Part shown: piece after piece, positions 32,982 to 40,147 of the stretch
How the letters are laid out: every line of letters starts with the position of its first letter
Numbering within the stretch: position 1 is the stretch's first letter
Assembly (NCBI GenBank): GCA_964575715.1
Contig: CAZNSG010000031.1
Coordinates: forward strand, 1-40,965
Reading direction: 5' to 3'
Length of the DNA: 40,965 nt
Source: PNAI01 sp964575715
Lineage (GTDB): Bacteria > Pseudomonadota > Alphaproteobacteria > Rhizobiales > Xanthobacteraceae
Notes under the pieces: generated by a model
Told to the model about the DNA's origin: nothing
What the model saw: only the letters and a program-made list of their open reading frames with translations
Database searches by the model: none
Translations under genes and position numbers: made by a program

Positions 32982-34004
32982 ATGATCAACGCGGCGATCG
33001 TAGGATTGGGCTGGTGGGGCAAGACCCTCGTTGAGGCGGCGCAAGGCAGTGAGGTAATCCGCTTCACGGCCGGCGCAACGCGTACGGTCTCGCCCGAGGT
33101 CAAGGCGTTTGCCGAAGCGCACAAGTTTCGCCTGGCCGAAAGCTACGAAGCGCTGCTGGCCGATCCGAAGATCGACGCGGTAGTGCTCGCCACTCCGCAT
33201 TCCATGCACGCACGGCAAGTGATCGTTGCAGCGACCGCGGGCAAGCATGTGTTTTGCGAAAAGCCGTTCACGCTGACCAAGAACGAGGCCGAAGCCGCAG
33301 TGGCGGCCACGCGCAAAGCCGGTGTTACGCTCGGCCTTGGCTACAATCGCCGGTTTCATCCCGAAATGGTGCGCTTGCGCGAGCGCATCCGCACGGGCGG
33401 GCTCGGCACCATCATGCATGTCGAAGCGACCATGACGTTTCCGAACGCACTCACTCTCATGGGGGATCAATGGCGTGCCAACAAGGATGAAACTCCGGCA
33501 GGCGGGCTAACTCCGATGGGCGTACATGCCGTCGATGGCATGATCGATCTATGCGGCGCCGTCGATCACGTGTACTGCCAGAGCTTTCGCCGCGTGGTGG
33601 CGATCGATGCCGACGACACCACCTCGATTCTGTTCCGCATGAAGGATGGGATGTCGGGCTATCTCGGAACGATGACTGCGACCGGGCCGGGATTCAGCTT
33701 TCAGGTGTTCGGCTCCAAAGGCTGGGTGCGGCTCGAGGGCATGACCCATGTCGCCGGCGCGTCGTCGGAGGAACGGCGCACGCGCCTGTTCGGCACCTGC
33801 AAGTTTCAGCCGGTGAAGGGCGGCGCGGAAATCTGGCAAGCCGCGACCCACGATGTGTGCCGCGCGGCGATCGAGGCATTCGCGAATGCGGCGCAAGGCG
33901 GGCCGGCTTACCCGATATCGCTGGAGGATATGATCCACGGCGCGGCGGTGACCGAAGCGATCGTGCGTTCGGCCGAAAGCGGAAAAGCGGAAATCGTGCC
34001 TTAA
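32982..34004 (+). CDS. Gfo/Idh/MocA family oxidoreductase
   Basis: A 340-residue NAD(P)-dependent oxidoreductase. The Rossmann loop is AAIVGLGWWG (about 4-13), the family motif CEKPFTLT is at about 92-99 with Lys94, and the C-terminal alpha/beta domain contains TPMGVHAVDGMIDLCGAVDH with the conserved His near the active site. Members oxidise or reduce sugars, inositols or aromatic derivatives, so the exact substrate is open. It has GGGGGTAGG upstream and is followed closely by an EboE-like TIM-barrel gene, which suggests joint action on a cyclic polyol or similar compound. Confidence 0.88.
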   Translation: MINAAIVGLGWWGKTLVEAAQGSEVIRFTAGATRTVSPEVKAFAEAHKFRLAESYEALLADPKIDAVVLATPHSMHARQVIVAATAGKHVFCEKPFTLTKNEAEAAVAATRKAGVTLGLGYNRRFHPEMVRLRERIRTGGLGTIMHVEATMTFPNALTLMGDQWRANKDETPAGGLTPMGVHAVDGMIDLCGAVDHVYCQSFRRVVAIDADDTTSILFRMKDGMSGYLGTMTATGPGFSFQVFGSKGWVRLEGMTHVAGASSEERRTRLFGTCKFQPVKGGAEIWQAATHDVCRAAIEAFANAAQGGPAYPISLEDMIHGAAVTEAIVRSAESGKAEIVP

Positions 34005-34041
34005 CCTCTGCCGACGTGCACATCAAACGGAAAAACATCAC

Positions 34042-35238
34042 ATGGATCTCGGAAACGGCCTTGGCCACCTGACCTATTCGACGCTCGTGCATCCCGGCGA
34101 CACCTGGGAGGATATGTGGACGAGCCTGACCACTTACGTTCCCAAGGTGAAGACGCGCGTCTGTCCGAATGCGCCATTTGGCGTGTCGCTGCGGCTCTCG
34201 GCAAAATCGGCGGAAACGCTGGTCAACAGCCGCGCCGAGCGTGACAAGCTGAAAAAATTTCTCGCCGACAACAACATGTATCTCTACACGGTCAACGCGT
34301 TTCCATACGGGCCGTTCAAGAACCAGATCGTCAAGGAACAGGTTTACGAACCGGATTGGCGCTCGGAGGAGCGCACCCAATACACCATCAATGTCGCCAA
34401 TGTGCTCGCCGACGTGGTGCCCGAAGGCATTTCGCCCTCGATCCAAAGCGCGCCGCTCGGGTTCAAGCCGCGCGTCACCGGGGCCGATGTGGTCGCAAGC
34501 TATACGCAGCATGTGATGCGGGTCGCGGCCGAGCTCATCAAGTTGGAACAGCGCACCGGGCGTACGGTGACGCTCGCGCTCGAACCCGAGCCATTCTGCT
34601 TTCTTGAGACCACCGACGAGACCGTCGATTACTTCACCAACCATCTCTACACTGGAAAATCCGCTGAGATGCTGGCGAAGCTTTCCGGGTTGCCAATCTC
34701 GGAAGCGATCGTTGCGCAGCGCCGGTTCATCGGCACCGTGTTCGACATCTGCCATCAGGCGGTGGTGTACGAAGACATCACCGTATCGCTGCAAAAATTG
34801 GTGGATGCCGGCATTCCAATCTTCAAGCTGCAGGAAGCCGCCGCCATGCGGATTCCGAATGTGACGCAGAAGATCGTCGATACGCTCAAGCGCTACGCCA
34901 AGACGATCTATCTGACGCAGACCGTGGAAAAGAAGGACGGCAAGCTCACGCGATTCCTCAATCTCGAAGATGCATTCAAAGCCTGGGAAACGAACCCGGG
35001 CCCGCGCGAATGGCGCACGCATTTCCATGTGCCGGTGTTTCTCGACGATTTGGGCGAATTCGGCACCACGCGCTTTGCCATCGAGGACGCGCTCAAGTTC
35101 CACAAGCCGCGGCCGCTCTCGCGCCAGCTGGAAATCGAAACCTACACCTGGGACGTGCTGCCCGATCATCTGAAGACCGGTGATATCGTCGACTATGTCT
35201 GCCGCGAAATCGAATGGGTTCGCGGTCAGTTGTTATGA
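34042..35238 (+). CDS. EboE-like TIM-barrel protein
   Basis: A 398-residue protein resembling EboE, the sugar-isomerase-like member of the ebo cluster, which is thought to move a precursor across the membrane in cyanobacterial and other bacteria. Typical blocks are LGHLTYSTLVHPGDTWEDMW at the start, CPNAPFGVSLRLSAKSAETL, YTVNAFPYGPFKNQIVKEQV, VTLALEPEPFCFLETTDETV (metal-binding glutamates) and DICHQAVVYED. The usual companions (EboA, TatD-like EboB, UbiA-like EboC, DHQS-like EboD) are absent here, so the gene is an orphan. It lies between two NAD-dependent oxidoreductases. A general xylose-isomerase-like role is the alternative. Confidence 0.78.
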   Translation: MDLGNGLGHLTYSTLVHPGDTWEDMWTSLTTYVPKVKTRVCPNAPFGVSLRLSAKSAETLVNSRAERDKLKKFLADNNMYLYTVNAFPYGPFKNQIVKEQVYEPDWRSEERTQYTINVANVLADVVPEGISPSIQSAPLGFKPRVTGADVVASYTQHVMRVAAELIKLEQRTGRTVTLALEPEPFCFLETTDETVDYFTNHLYTGKSAEMLAKLSGLPISEAIVAQRRFIGTVFDICHQAVVYEDITVSLQKLVDAGIPIFKLQEAAAMRIPNVTQKIVDTLKRYAKTIYLTQTVEKKDGKLTRFLNLEDAFKAWETNPGPREWRTHFHVPVFLDDLGEFGTTRFAIEDALKFHKPRPLSRQLEIETYTWDVLPDHLKTGDIVDYVCREIEWVRGQLL

Positions 35239-35266
35239 TTAACAATCGTCATTCCGGGACGTCGCA

Positions 35267-35292
35267 CCGATCTCGGGTTTACCCGAGATCGG
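35267..35292. repeat. TCGG-N6-CCGA palindrome, copy 7
   Basis: Twelve-base perfect arms around TT; core TCGGGTTTACCCGA as in copy 1, but outer stem CCGATC / GATCGG instead of CCAATC / GATTGG. Confidence 0.85.
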
Positions 35293-35306
35293 CACTTACA
35301 AAGTGG

Positions 35307-35330
35307 CCAAGTCGGCTAAAGCCGACTTGG
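35307..35330. repeat. TCGG-N6-CCGA palindrome, copy 8
   Basis: Eleven-base perfect arms around AA; core TCGGCTAAAGCCGA, outer stem CCAAG / CTTGG. Confidence 0.85.
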
Positions 35331-35392
35331 ATGCGGCGGACCCGGAATCCAGATGTAGATTCTGAAGTTGTTTCTGGATTCCGGGTTCGCGC

Positions 35393-35430
35393 CCATAGCG
35401 CGTCGAAGACGCGCGTAAACGCGCTTATGG
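35393..35430. repeat. CATAGCGCG element, copy 2
   Basis: Same 38-base length and nearly the same sequence as 11921-11958, differing at about three inner positions. The stem is one pair longer here (C/G instead of A/T outside). Confidence 0.7.
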
Positions 35431-35467
35431 GCGCGCCCCGGAATGACGGCTTAGAGAGGAGTGCGCC

Positions 35468-36349
35468 ATGAAGGTCGGATTTATCGGGCTCGGCCGTATG
35501 GGCCAGGCCATGGCTCGGCGCCTGCTCGATGCCAGTCACGATCTCGCGGTCTACAACCGCAGCCCTGAAAAAATCAAAGCACTGGTCGCCTCGGGCGCCG
35601 AGGTCATGGGCTCGATCGAGCAGGCCTGCCGTTATGGCGCAGCGGTCTTCACCATGCTCGCCGACGACGCGGCGCTCGTCGATGTCGCCGAGCAGAAAGG
35701 CGGACTGCTGCAATCGCTGCCCAAGGGCGGCATCCACATTTGCTCCGGCACGCACGGTGTTGCGATCATTCGCAAGCTCATCGCATGGCATGCGGAGCGC
35801 GGACAGATTCTGGTCACCGCACCGATGCTCGGGCGCCCCGAGGTGGTGGCCGCAGGCCAAGCCGGGATCGTCGCGTCGGGACCCACGGACGCGCTCGCGC
35901 GCTGCAAGCCGCTGTTTGACGCCATCGGACGGCGCACGTTCGAGGCCGGTAACGATCCGGAGGCGGCGGCGGCGATCAAGATCGCCAACAATTTCGTGCT
36001 CGGCTGCGCGATCGAGGCGATGGGCGAAGGATTTTCGCTAGTGCGAAAATATGGCGTCGTGCCACAGGTCTTTTTCGAAGTGATGACCGACGGATTGTTC
36101 AACTGCTCCGCCTATAAAGTCTACGGCAAGATCATGGTGGACGAGAGCTACGCCAAGGTCGGCCAGATGGCGGTGCTCGGGCTCAAGGATGCCGATCTCG
36201 CGCTCGCGGCCGGCGGCGCGGTCGGCGTGCCGCTGCCGAGCGGCAACGTCTGGCGCGATCGGCTGGTCGGCGCGGTGGCGCACGGAGACGGCGACAAGGA
36301 CTGGGCGGTGATGGCGCTCGAACAGGCGCGCGCCAGCGGGCTGGCATAA
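35468..36349 (+). CDS. 3-hydroxyisobutyrate-dehydrogenase-like oxidoreductase
   Basis: A 293-residue beta-hydroxyacid dehydrogenase. The N-terminal GFIGLGRMGQAMARRLL gives the NAD(P) loop, Asn30-Arg31 after the second strand (AVYNRSPEK) suggest NADP, SGTHG stands in for the substrate-binding block (usually DAPVSGG elsewhere), and Lys171 in AAIKIANNF is the catalytic lysine. Substrates in this family include 3-hydroxyisobutyrate, tartronate semialdehyde and 6-phosphogluconate-like acids. GAGAGGAG lies upstream. A large repeat separates it from the EboE-like gene, so it may have its own promoter. Imine reductases are a second possibility. Confidence 0.87.
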   Translation: MKVGFIGLGRMGQAMARRLLDASHDLAVYNRSPEKIKALVASGAEVMGSIEQACRYGAAVFTMLADDAALVDVAEQKGGLLQSLPKGGIHICSGTHGVAIIRKLIAWHAERGQILVTAPMLGRPEVVAAGQAGIVASGPTDALARCKPLFDAIGRRTFEAGNDPEAAAAIKIANNFVLGCAIEAMGEGFSLVRKYGVVPQVFFEVMTDGLFNCSAYKVYGKIMVDESYAKVGQMAVLGLKDADLALAAGGAVGVPLPSGNVWRDRLVGAVAHGDGDKDWAVMALEQARASGLA

Positions 36350-36389
36350 GCGGGGCAACAAACCTGGGCGCCGTTTAATGGCGCAGTGT

Positions 36390-38339
36390 CTATGAGTCTT
36401 CCGGCTTGGGCTGGGAGCGCGCCACCACGAACTGCAAGGCCTTGAGCACCTGGTCGACGTCCTTGGCGCGTTCCTGCGGCGATTTCTTAAGTTCCTCCCA
36501 TGGCATCAGCAGATGGTGCTGACGCTTGGCATTGTCGCGTGTGGTTCCATGGGTCCAGCCGTCAAGCTTGCGCTCGATCATCCATCGCTCGTGCTCAAGC
36601 CGGGCCAAATCTTCGAACTTGGCCTCAACATCGGGCGATCGCGGCGTATGCAGCAGGTGGTTTATGGTGGCGACATCAATCGCCGGAATTGCCCCAGGAT
36701 CGAGGCGCCAAGTGTTGAGTCCGAGGCTCCATAATTTTGCCGGCAGATGGTCGGCGGCACGAATATTTGCCCGGTGCAGTGTATCCGGCAGCTGTTCCCA
36801 CGGCTTATCTGCTTCTGGCGAGACGTTCTCTCCTTGCCGGTAATTCTCGTGCAGGGCGCGGGCGAGCGCCTCACGGCCGTCCGGATCAGCGACCTCCTTG
36901 AGCAGGGCACCGGCCGGCATGCTCATCCGAATGGTGTCGAACTTGCCCGAGTCCTGTTTCCCGGCTTCAAGCAGATCGCCGGTCGCCTCCGCGGTCCGCC
37001 ATCGGTAAAAGATCGGAGCGGCAAGCATGCCGGTCCGAAGAAATGTACGGCGCAGCAGCAGCGCGGCGCGCGCGGTCTCCGCGTCGCTCGGCAATGCAAC
37101 GAAAATCGCCGTGACGCCATCTGCTTTTTCCAGCTCCCGCAACTTTGCCACCGGACCCTGGTCCGATCCGTCCTCCAGCGAGTCGATTCCGATGTCACAT
37201 TCGAGAATGCAAATGTCGAGGGTATCGAGTACCGCCGGCCGACGCGCGCGGAATTCGCGCTCACGACGCGAGCCGTGGCGATCGATTACGGTGACCCGCG
37301 GGGCATCAAGTTTGCCGGCGATGCTCGTCAATATAATCTGGTCGAGAACTTTTTCTCCCAGGTCACCGAAACCGACGATCACCGCGTGCACGCGCTTTTG
37401 TCCGCGCGAATCCGCCAGCACGAAAAGCGGATGCTGCGACAGTGTATGACGGGCAATAAGCCTGTTGTCGTCGAATACGGCCGGGCGAAGCGGGGCAATC
37501 TCTCCCGGCGCAGCGGCCGCGCCAAAGCCCATCACCTCGAAGAACTGATCTGCGAACAATGGATCGACCACGCGCAGCGCGACCGTATCCGGCCGGTGCC
37601 GCCGGTGCTTGAAGGAACGAACGTAACGCATAAAACGAACAAGCCAACGCATGGAATGAACAAGCCAAGACGCCGAGAATGGTTTCGATAGCCTTTGTAT
37701 CAGGATGCGGCCCGCGGACAGCGTCGCCGTGTCTGATCCGAGGTCAATGATGATTCGCTTTGCGAACCGAAGGCCGTAAGAATCCACAAGATAGGCGACA
37801 TCCGTGCCGAGGCGGACGCGGATGGGACCGCTGGACAGCACCTGCGGCGCGTCGGTCGGCACGACATGGAAAATCCGCTTTTCCACGCGCTGGAAATCCG
37901 CGGCGAGCCTGCGCGCCACCTCGGTATCGCCGATGACCGCGACGTGGTTAGACCACAGGTAGCGTGCTCTCATGCATAGGATTTGCTCATACAGTTTGGC
38001 ATACGCGATCAAGATCGCGCCGATGAATGTCGTGAGCGCGCCGAGCAGCGCGCTCAGATGAGTCATCGGATTTCCGCCTTCCAGCCGGTCAAGCGATGGA
38101 ATGAAGGCGAGGATGGTATTAATTACGATAGTCGCAATCGACTTAATTGAAAATTCGGTAGCTAGGTTCGACCAGCCGATGAGGCCGGACACGACCGCGC
38201 CGACGCTCAAAATCAACGGCAATGAGAATCGTCCGTCCTGGCGGGCCGCATACAGAAAGTTGCGAAGACCCTTGCGCACTTTACTCACGATCTTGACCGC
38301 GTCGGTAAAATCATCTCCGGGCAGTAAAGCCATGGTCAT
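36390..38339 (-). CDS. Membrane protein with RCK-like domains and C-terminal RyR domain
   Basis: A 649-residue protein with unusual architecture. Three hydrophobic segments lie at about 38-57, 65-82 and 93-117. A first NAD-binding/TrkA-N-like strand follows (NHVAVIGDTEVARRLAADF, 131-149), a second glycine loop at 317-333 (HAVIVGFGDLGEKVLDQ), and finally a domain from about 575 (LARLEHERWMIERKLDGWTH then LMPWEELKKSPQERAKD) that matches the RyR repeat first known from ryanodine receptors. No K+ selectivity filter (TVGYG-like) is present between the helices, so a classical RCK-gated potassium channel is unlikely. GAGGGG sits six bases before the ATG. It stands alone, convergent with the preceding oxidoreductase. 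The function is unknown; ligand-gated membrane transport or a stress/defence sensor are inferences. Confidence 0.78.
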   Translation of the reverse strand: MTMALLPGDDFTDAVKIVSKVRKGLRNFLYAARQDGRFSLPLILSVGAVVSGLIGWSNLATEFSIKSIATIVINTILAFIPSLDRLEGGNPMTHLSALLGALTTFIGAILIAYAKLYEQILCMRARYLWSNHVAVIGDTEVARRLAADFQRVEKRIFHVVPTDAPQVLSSGPIRVRLGTDVAYLVDSYGLRFAKRIIIDLGSDTATLSAGRILIQRLSKPFSASWLVHSMRWLVRFMRYVRSFKHRRHRPDTVALRVVDPLFADQFFEVMGFGAAAAPGEIAPLRPAVFDDNRLIARHTLSQHPLFVLADSRGQKRVHAVIVGFGDLGEKVLDQIILTSIAGKLDAPRVTVIDRHGSRREREFRARRPAVLDTLDICILECDIGIDSLEDGSDQGPVAKLRELEKADGVTAIFVALPSDAETARAALLLRRTFLRTGMLAAPIFYRWRTAEATGDLLEAGKQDSGKFDTIRMSMPAGALLKEVADPDGREALARALHENYRQGENVSPEADKPWEQLPDTLHRANIRAADHLPAKLWSLGLNTWRLDPGAIPAIDVATINHLLHTPRSPDVEAKFEDLARLEHERWMIERKLDGWTHGTTRDNAKRQHHLLMPWEELKKSPQERAKDVDQVLKALQFVVARSQPKPEDS

Positions 38340-38476
38340 TTCAGACCCCTCAACCCAAGAAATGGCCGGCGCTTACAATCGTGTCTTTTCGAAATTTTTC
38401 ATCCGGTGCGCCGGCACGGCATAGCCAAAATACTGCAAGCGGACGGCAAACGATTGGCAGAACGCTCGCGCGTAGC

Positions 38477-39343
38477 TCAGGCGAACGCGCCCTTGTGGGC
38501 CTCGACGAACTGTTTTGTGGTCAGCGGAGCGCGGCCGACAATATCGCTGACCGGCTGCGTGTTCTCGGTCGAGAACGCGCCATTTTCGGCGGCGCGCGAT
38601 ACGGCGAGCAGATGGGTGACCAGCCAGTCGGGCATGTTGCGCGCCCGCATGCCCTGCTCGGCCTGTTCGAGGGTTGCCGCGAAATAAGTGATGGTCTTGC
38701 CCAGCACTTGCGAAAACACTTTGGCGAAGTCCTCGAAATTGGTCAGCGCGCCGGTGAACTCATGGGTCTTTCCCGCATGCTTGGCCGGATCGCGAATGAC
38801 GCGCGCGCCGAGTGCGCCGGTATCGCGCACATCGATGAATGCGAGCGGCAGGTTCTTTCCGAACGGCAGCACCATTTTGCTTTCGCTCTTGATCAAGGCA
38901 GCCTGCGTGAGCGTGTTCTGCATGAACAGTCCGGGACGCAAGATAGTCCAGCGCAGGCCGCTGTTCTTCATTGCCTCCTCGACGGCGTGATGGCCGCGCC
39001 CGACGACCGATTCCGCCGCCGGGCCGACAATTGCCTTGCCGCCGGAGACCTTGACGAAGTAGTCCGCGCCCGCCGCCTTGGCGGCTTCGAGAATGTTGAT
39101 CTGCTGTTCGCCCGCCTGCGGATTGTGCCCGGTGACCACGAACACGCTCTTTATGCCTTTGAGCGCCTTCTCCATCGCGGCGCGGTCGGTAACCTCGGCA
39201 ACGGCGATCTTGGCGTCCGCGCCCAGCACCTCGCGCGCCTTGTCCGGGTTGCGCACGACGCAAAGCGGGTTTTCGCCCAGCGCCCTCAACTCCTTGACGG
39301 TGGCCCGTCCCGTGTTTCCTGTCGCGCCGAAGACCGCAATCAT
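38477..39343 (-). CDS. NmrA-like NAD(P)-binding protein
   Basis: A 288-residue atypical SDR. The start MIAVFGATGNTGRATVKELR has the GATGNTG nucleotide loop of NmrA/HSCARG-type proteins, Arg35-Asn36 after the second strand suggest NADP, and SVFVVTGHNP and YFVKVSGGKA follow. The active-site Tyr/Lys pair of classical SDRs is missing, as is usual for this group, which acts as redox sensors or quinone reductases. AAGGAAG precedes the ATG; the frame is open to 40120 through the FMN-reductase gene in another frame, but that is not real. The leader contains a palindrome and three 14-base tandem repeats. It may be co-read with the FMN reductase upstream. Confidence 0.87.
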   Translation of the reverse strand: MIAVFGATGNTGRATVKELRALGENPLCVVRNPDKAREVLGADAKIAVAEVTDRAAMEKALKGIKSVFVVTGHNPQAGEQQINILEAAKAAGADYFVKVSGGKAIVGPAAESVVGRGHHAVEEAMKNSGLRWTILRPGLFMQNTLTQAALIKSESKMVLPFGKNLPLAFIDVRDTGALGARVIRDPAKHAGKTHEFTGALTNFEDFAKVFSQVLGKTITYFAATLEQAEQGMRARNMPDWLVTHLLAVSRAAENGAFSTENTQPVSDIVGRAPLTTKQFVEAHKGAFA

Positions 39344-39378
39344 TGCACTGCTTCCTTCATTTTGTGGATAATTATTTT

Positions 39379-39394
39379 GCGATAGCACTATCGC
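39379..39394. promoter_or_regulatory. Palindromic operator candidate
   Basis: GCGATAG and CTATCGC form seven-base perfect arms around CA, just upstream of the NmrA-like gene. Its right arm runs into the tandem repeats at 39390-39431. The size and symmetry fit binding of a small dimeric repressor, though none is encoded nearby. Confidence 0.45.
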
Positions 39395-39431
39395 TTGTCT
39401 TGCATCGCTTGTCTTGCATCGCTTGTCTTGC
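39390..39431. repeat. Three tandem 14-base repeats
   Basis: ATCGCTTGTCTTGC is repeated three times head to tail with no mismatch, between the FMN reductase stop and the NmrA-like start. The copy number is likely to vary between strains and could tune spacing of the promoter. Confidence 0.85.
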
Positions 39432-39444
39432 CGCAATCGGAAAT

Positions 39445-40014
39445 CTAATTCCGCACGCGTTCGATGAACTGGGCAAAGGCGGCGAGCTGCTGCTTGATCA
39501 GATCGAGCGCGGCCTGGTCCTTGAGCGTGCCGGTCGGCACGTCGAATTTTTGCGCGGCGAGATTGACGATCACTTCCGGCTTGCCGAACAGGATCGCGTC
39601 GATGGACGTGAGCGACATGCGCAAATGGTACTGCATGCGCGAGCCGCCGAGCAGGCCCGGCGCCGCCGATTGGATCGCGCACGGCTTGTCCTTGAATGAA
39701 ACTTCCTTGTAGCGCGAGAGCCAGTCGATGGCGTTCTTCAGACCGCCCGGGATCGACCAATTGTATTCCGAGGAAACAATCAGCACCGCGTCGGCGGCCT
39801 TGACCGCATCGTTGAGCGCGTTCACGCCTTGCGGAAAGCCGGTCGCCTGCTGATCGTCGAAATTGTAGATTGGGAAGCTCGCAAACGACGGCGCTTCCTT
39901 GATGGTCATGCCCGGCGGGGCCAGGCCGATCGAAGTGTTCATCAGCATCCGATTGAAGGAGCCCTTGCGCAGACTGCCGCAAATGCTGAGCACGTTGAGT
40001 GTCTTGTCGGCCAT
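39445..40014 (-). CDS. NAD(P)H-dependent FMN reductase
   Basis: A 189-residue flavodoxin-fold reductase that passes electrons from NAD(P)H through FMN to quinones, chromate or azo-type acceptors. GSLRKGSFNR (13-22) is the FMN-phosphate loop and SSEYNWSIPGGLKNAIDWLS (about 81-100) the second FMN-binding block; AAPGLLGGSRMQYHLRMSL completes the family pattern. The ATG has GAGGAAC upstream. Lies between a Bug receptor gene and the NmrA-like gene on the same strand; quinone handling fits both neighbours. Confidence 0.9.
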   Translation of the reverse strand: MADKTLNVLSICGSLRKGSFNRMLMNTSIGLAPPGMTIKEAPSFASFPIYNFDDQQATGFPQGVNALNDAVKAADAVLIVSSEYNWSIPGGLKNAIDWLSRYKEVSFKDKPCAIQSAAPGLLGGSRMQYHLRMSLTSIDAILFGKPEVIVNLAAQKFDVPTGTLKDQAALDLIKQQLAAFAQFIERVRN

Positions 40015-40147
40015 TTTGTTCCTCGATTGGGTTTTTGTTGGATTGAAGCAGGGTCAATAGCATGGGCAATGCCGCCATGGCGAGGGCGGTGGCAGCGCGA
40101 ACCGGAATGCCGTCGATCAAATATGCGGGCGGCTGCCTGCAGACATT

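Larger units (their letters stand above)
35247..35448. repeat. 200-base composite cruciform repeat
   Basis: Perfect 12-base ends CGTCATTCCGGG and CCCGGAATGACG enclose an inner inverted pair CCCGGAATCCAGA (35341-35353) / TCTGGATTCCGGG (35373-35385). Three smaller elements are nested: palindromes at 35267-35292 and 35307-35330 and a CATAGCGCG element at 35393-35430. The two outer halves thus each carry extra inserted hairpins. It separates the EboE-like gene from the next oxidoreductase gene. Confidence 0.8.

Noticed and set aside
33694..35169. 491-codon open frame on the minus strand
   Set aside because: It mirrors the EboE-like gene and part of the Gfo/Idh/MocA gene, both with clear motifs on the plus strand.
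36368..36384. Bidirectional terminator between two convergent genes
   Set aside because: GCGCC/GGCGC can pair, but the stem is five bases long and no T-run follows on either strand.
36390..38339. Potassium channel assignment
   Set aside because: RCK-like folds follow membrane helices, but there is no pore loop with a TVGYG-type filter between the helices.
38462..38476. tRNA-like string GCGCGTAGCTCAGG
   Set aside because: It resembles a tRNA 5' end, but what follows is the C-terminal coding part of the NmrA-like gene and no cloverleaf can be drawn.
39390..39431. CRISPR-like array
   Set aside because: The units are contiguous with no spacers, only 14 bases long, and no cas genes are present.
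39344..40120. 259-residue N-terminal extension of the NmrA-like gene
   Set aside because: The extension runs through the FMN-reductase gene in another frame and through the tandem repeats; the nucleotide loop of the NmrA fold begins at the ATG at 39343, which has its own ribosome-binding site.
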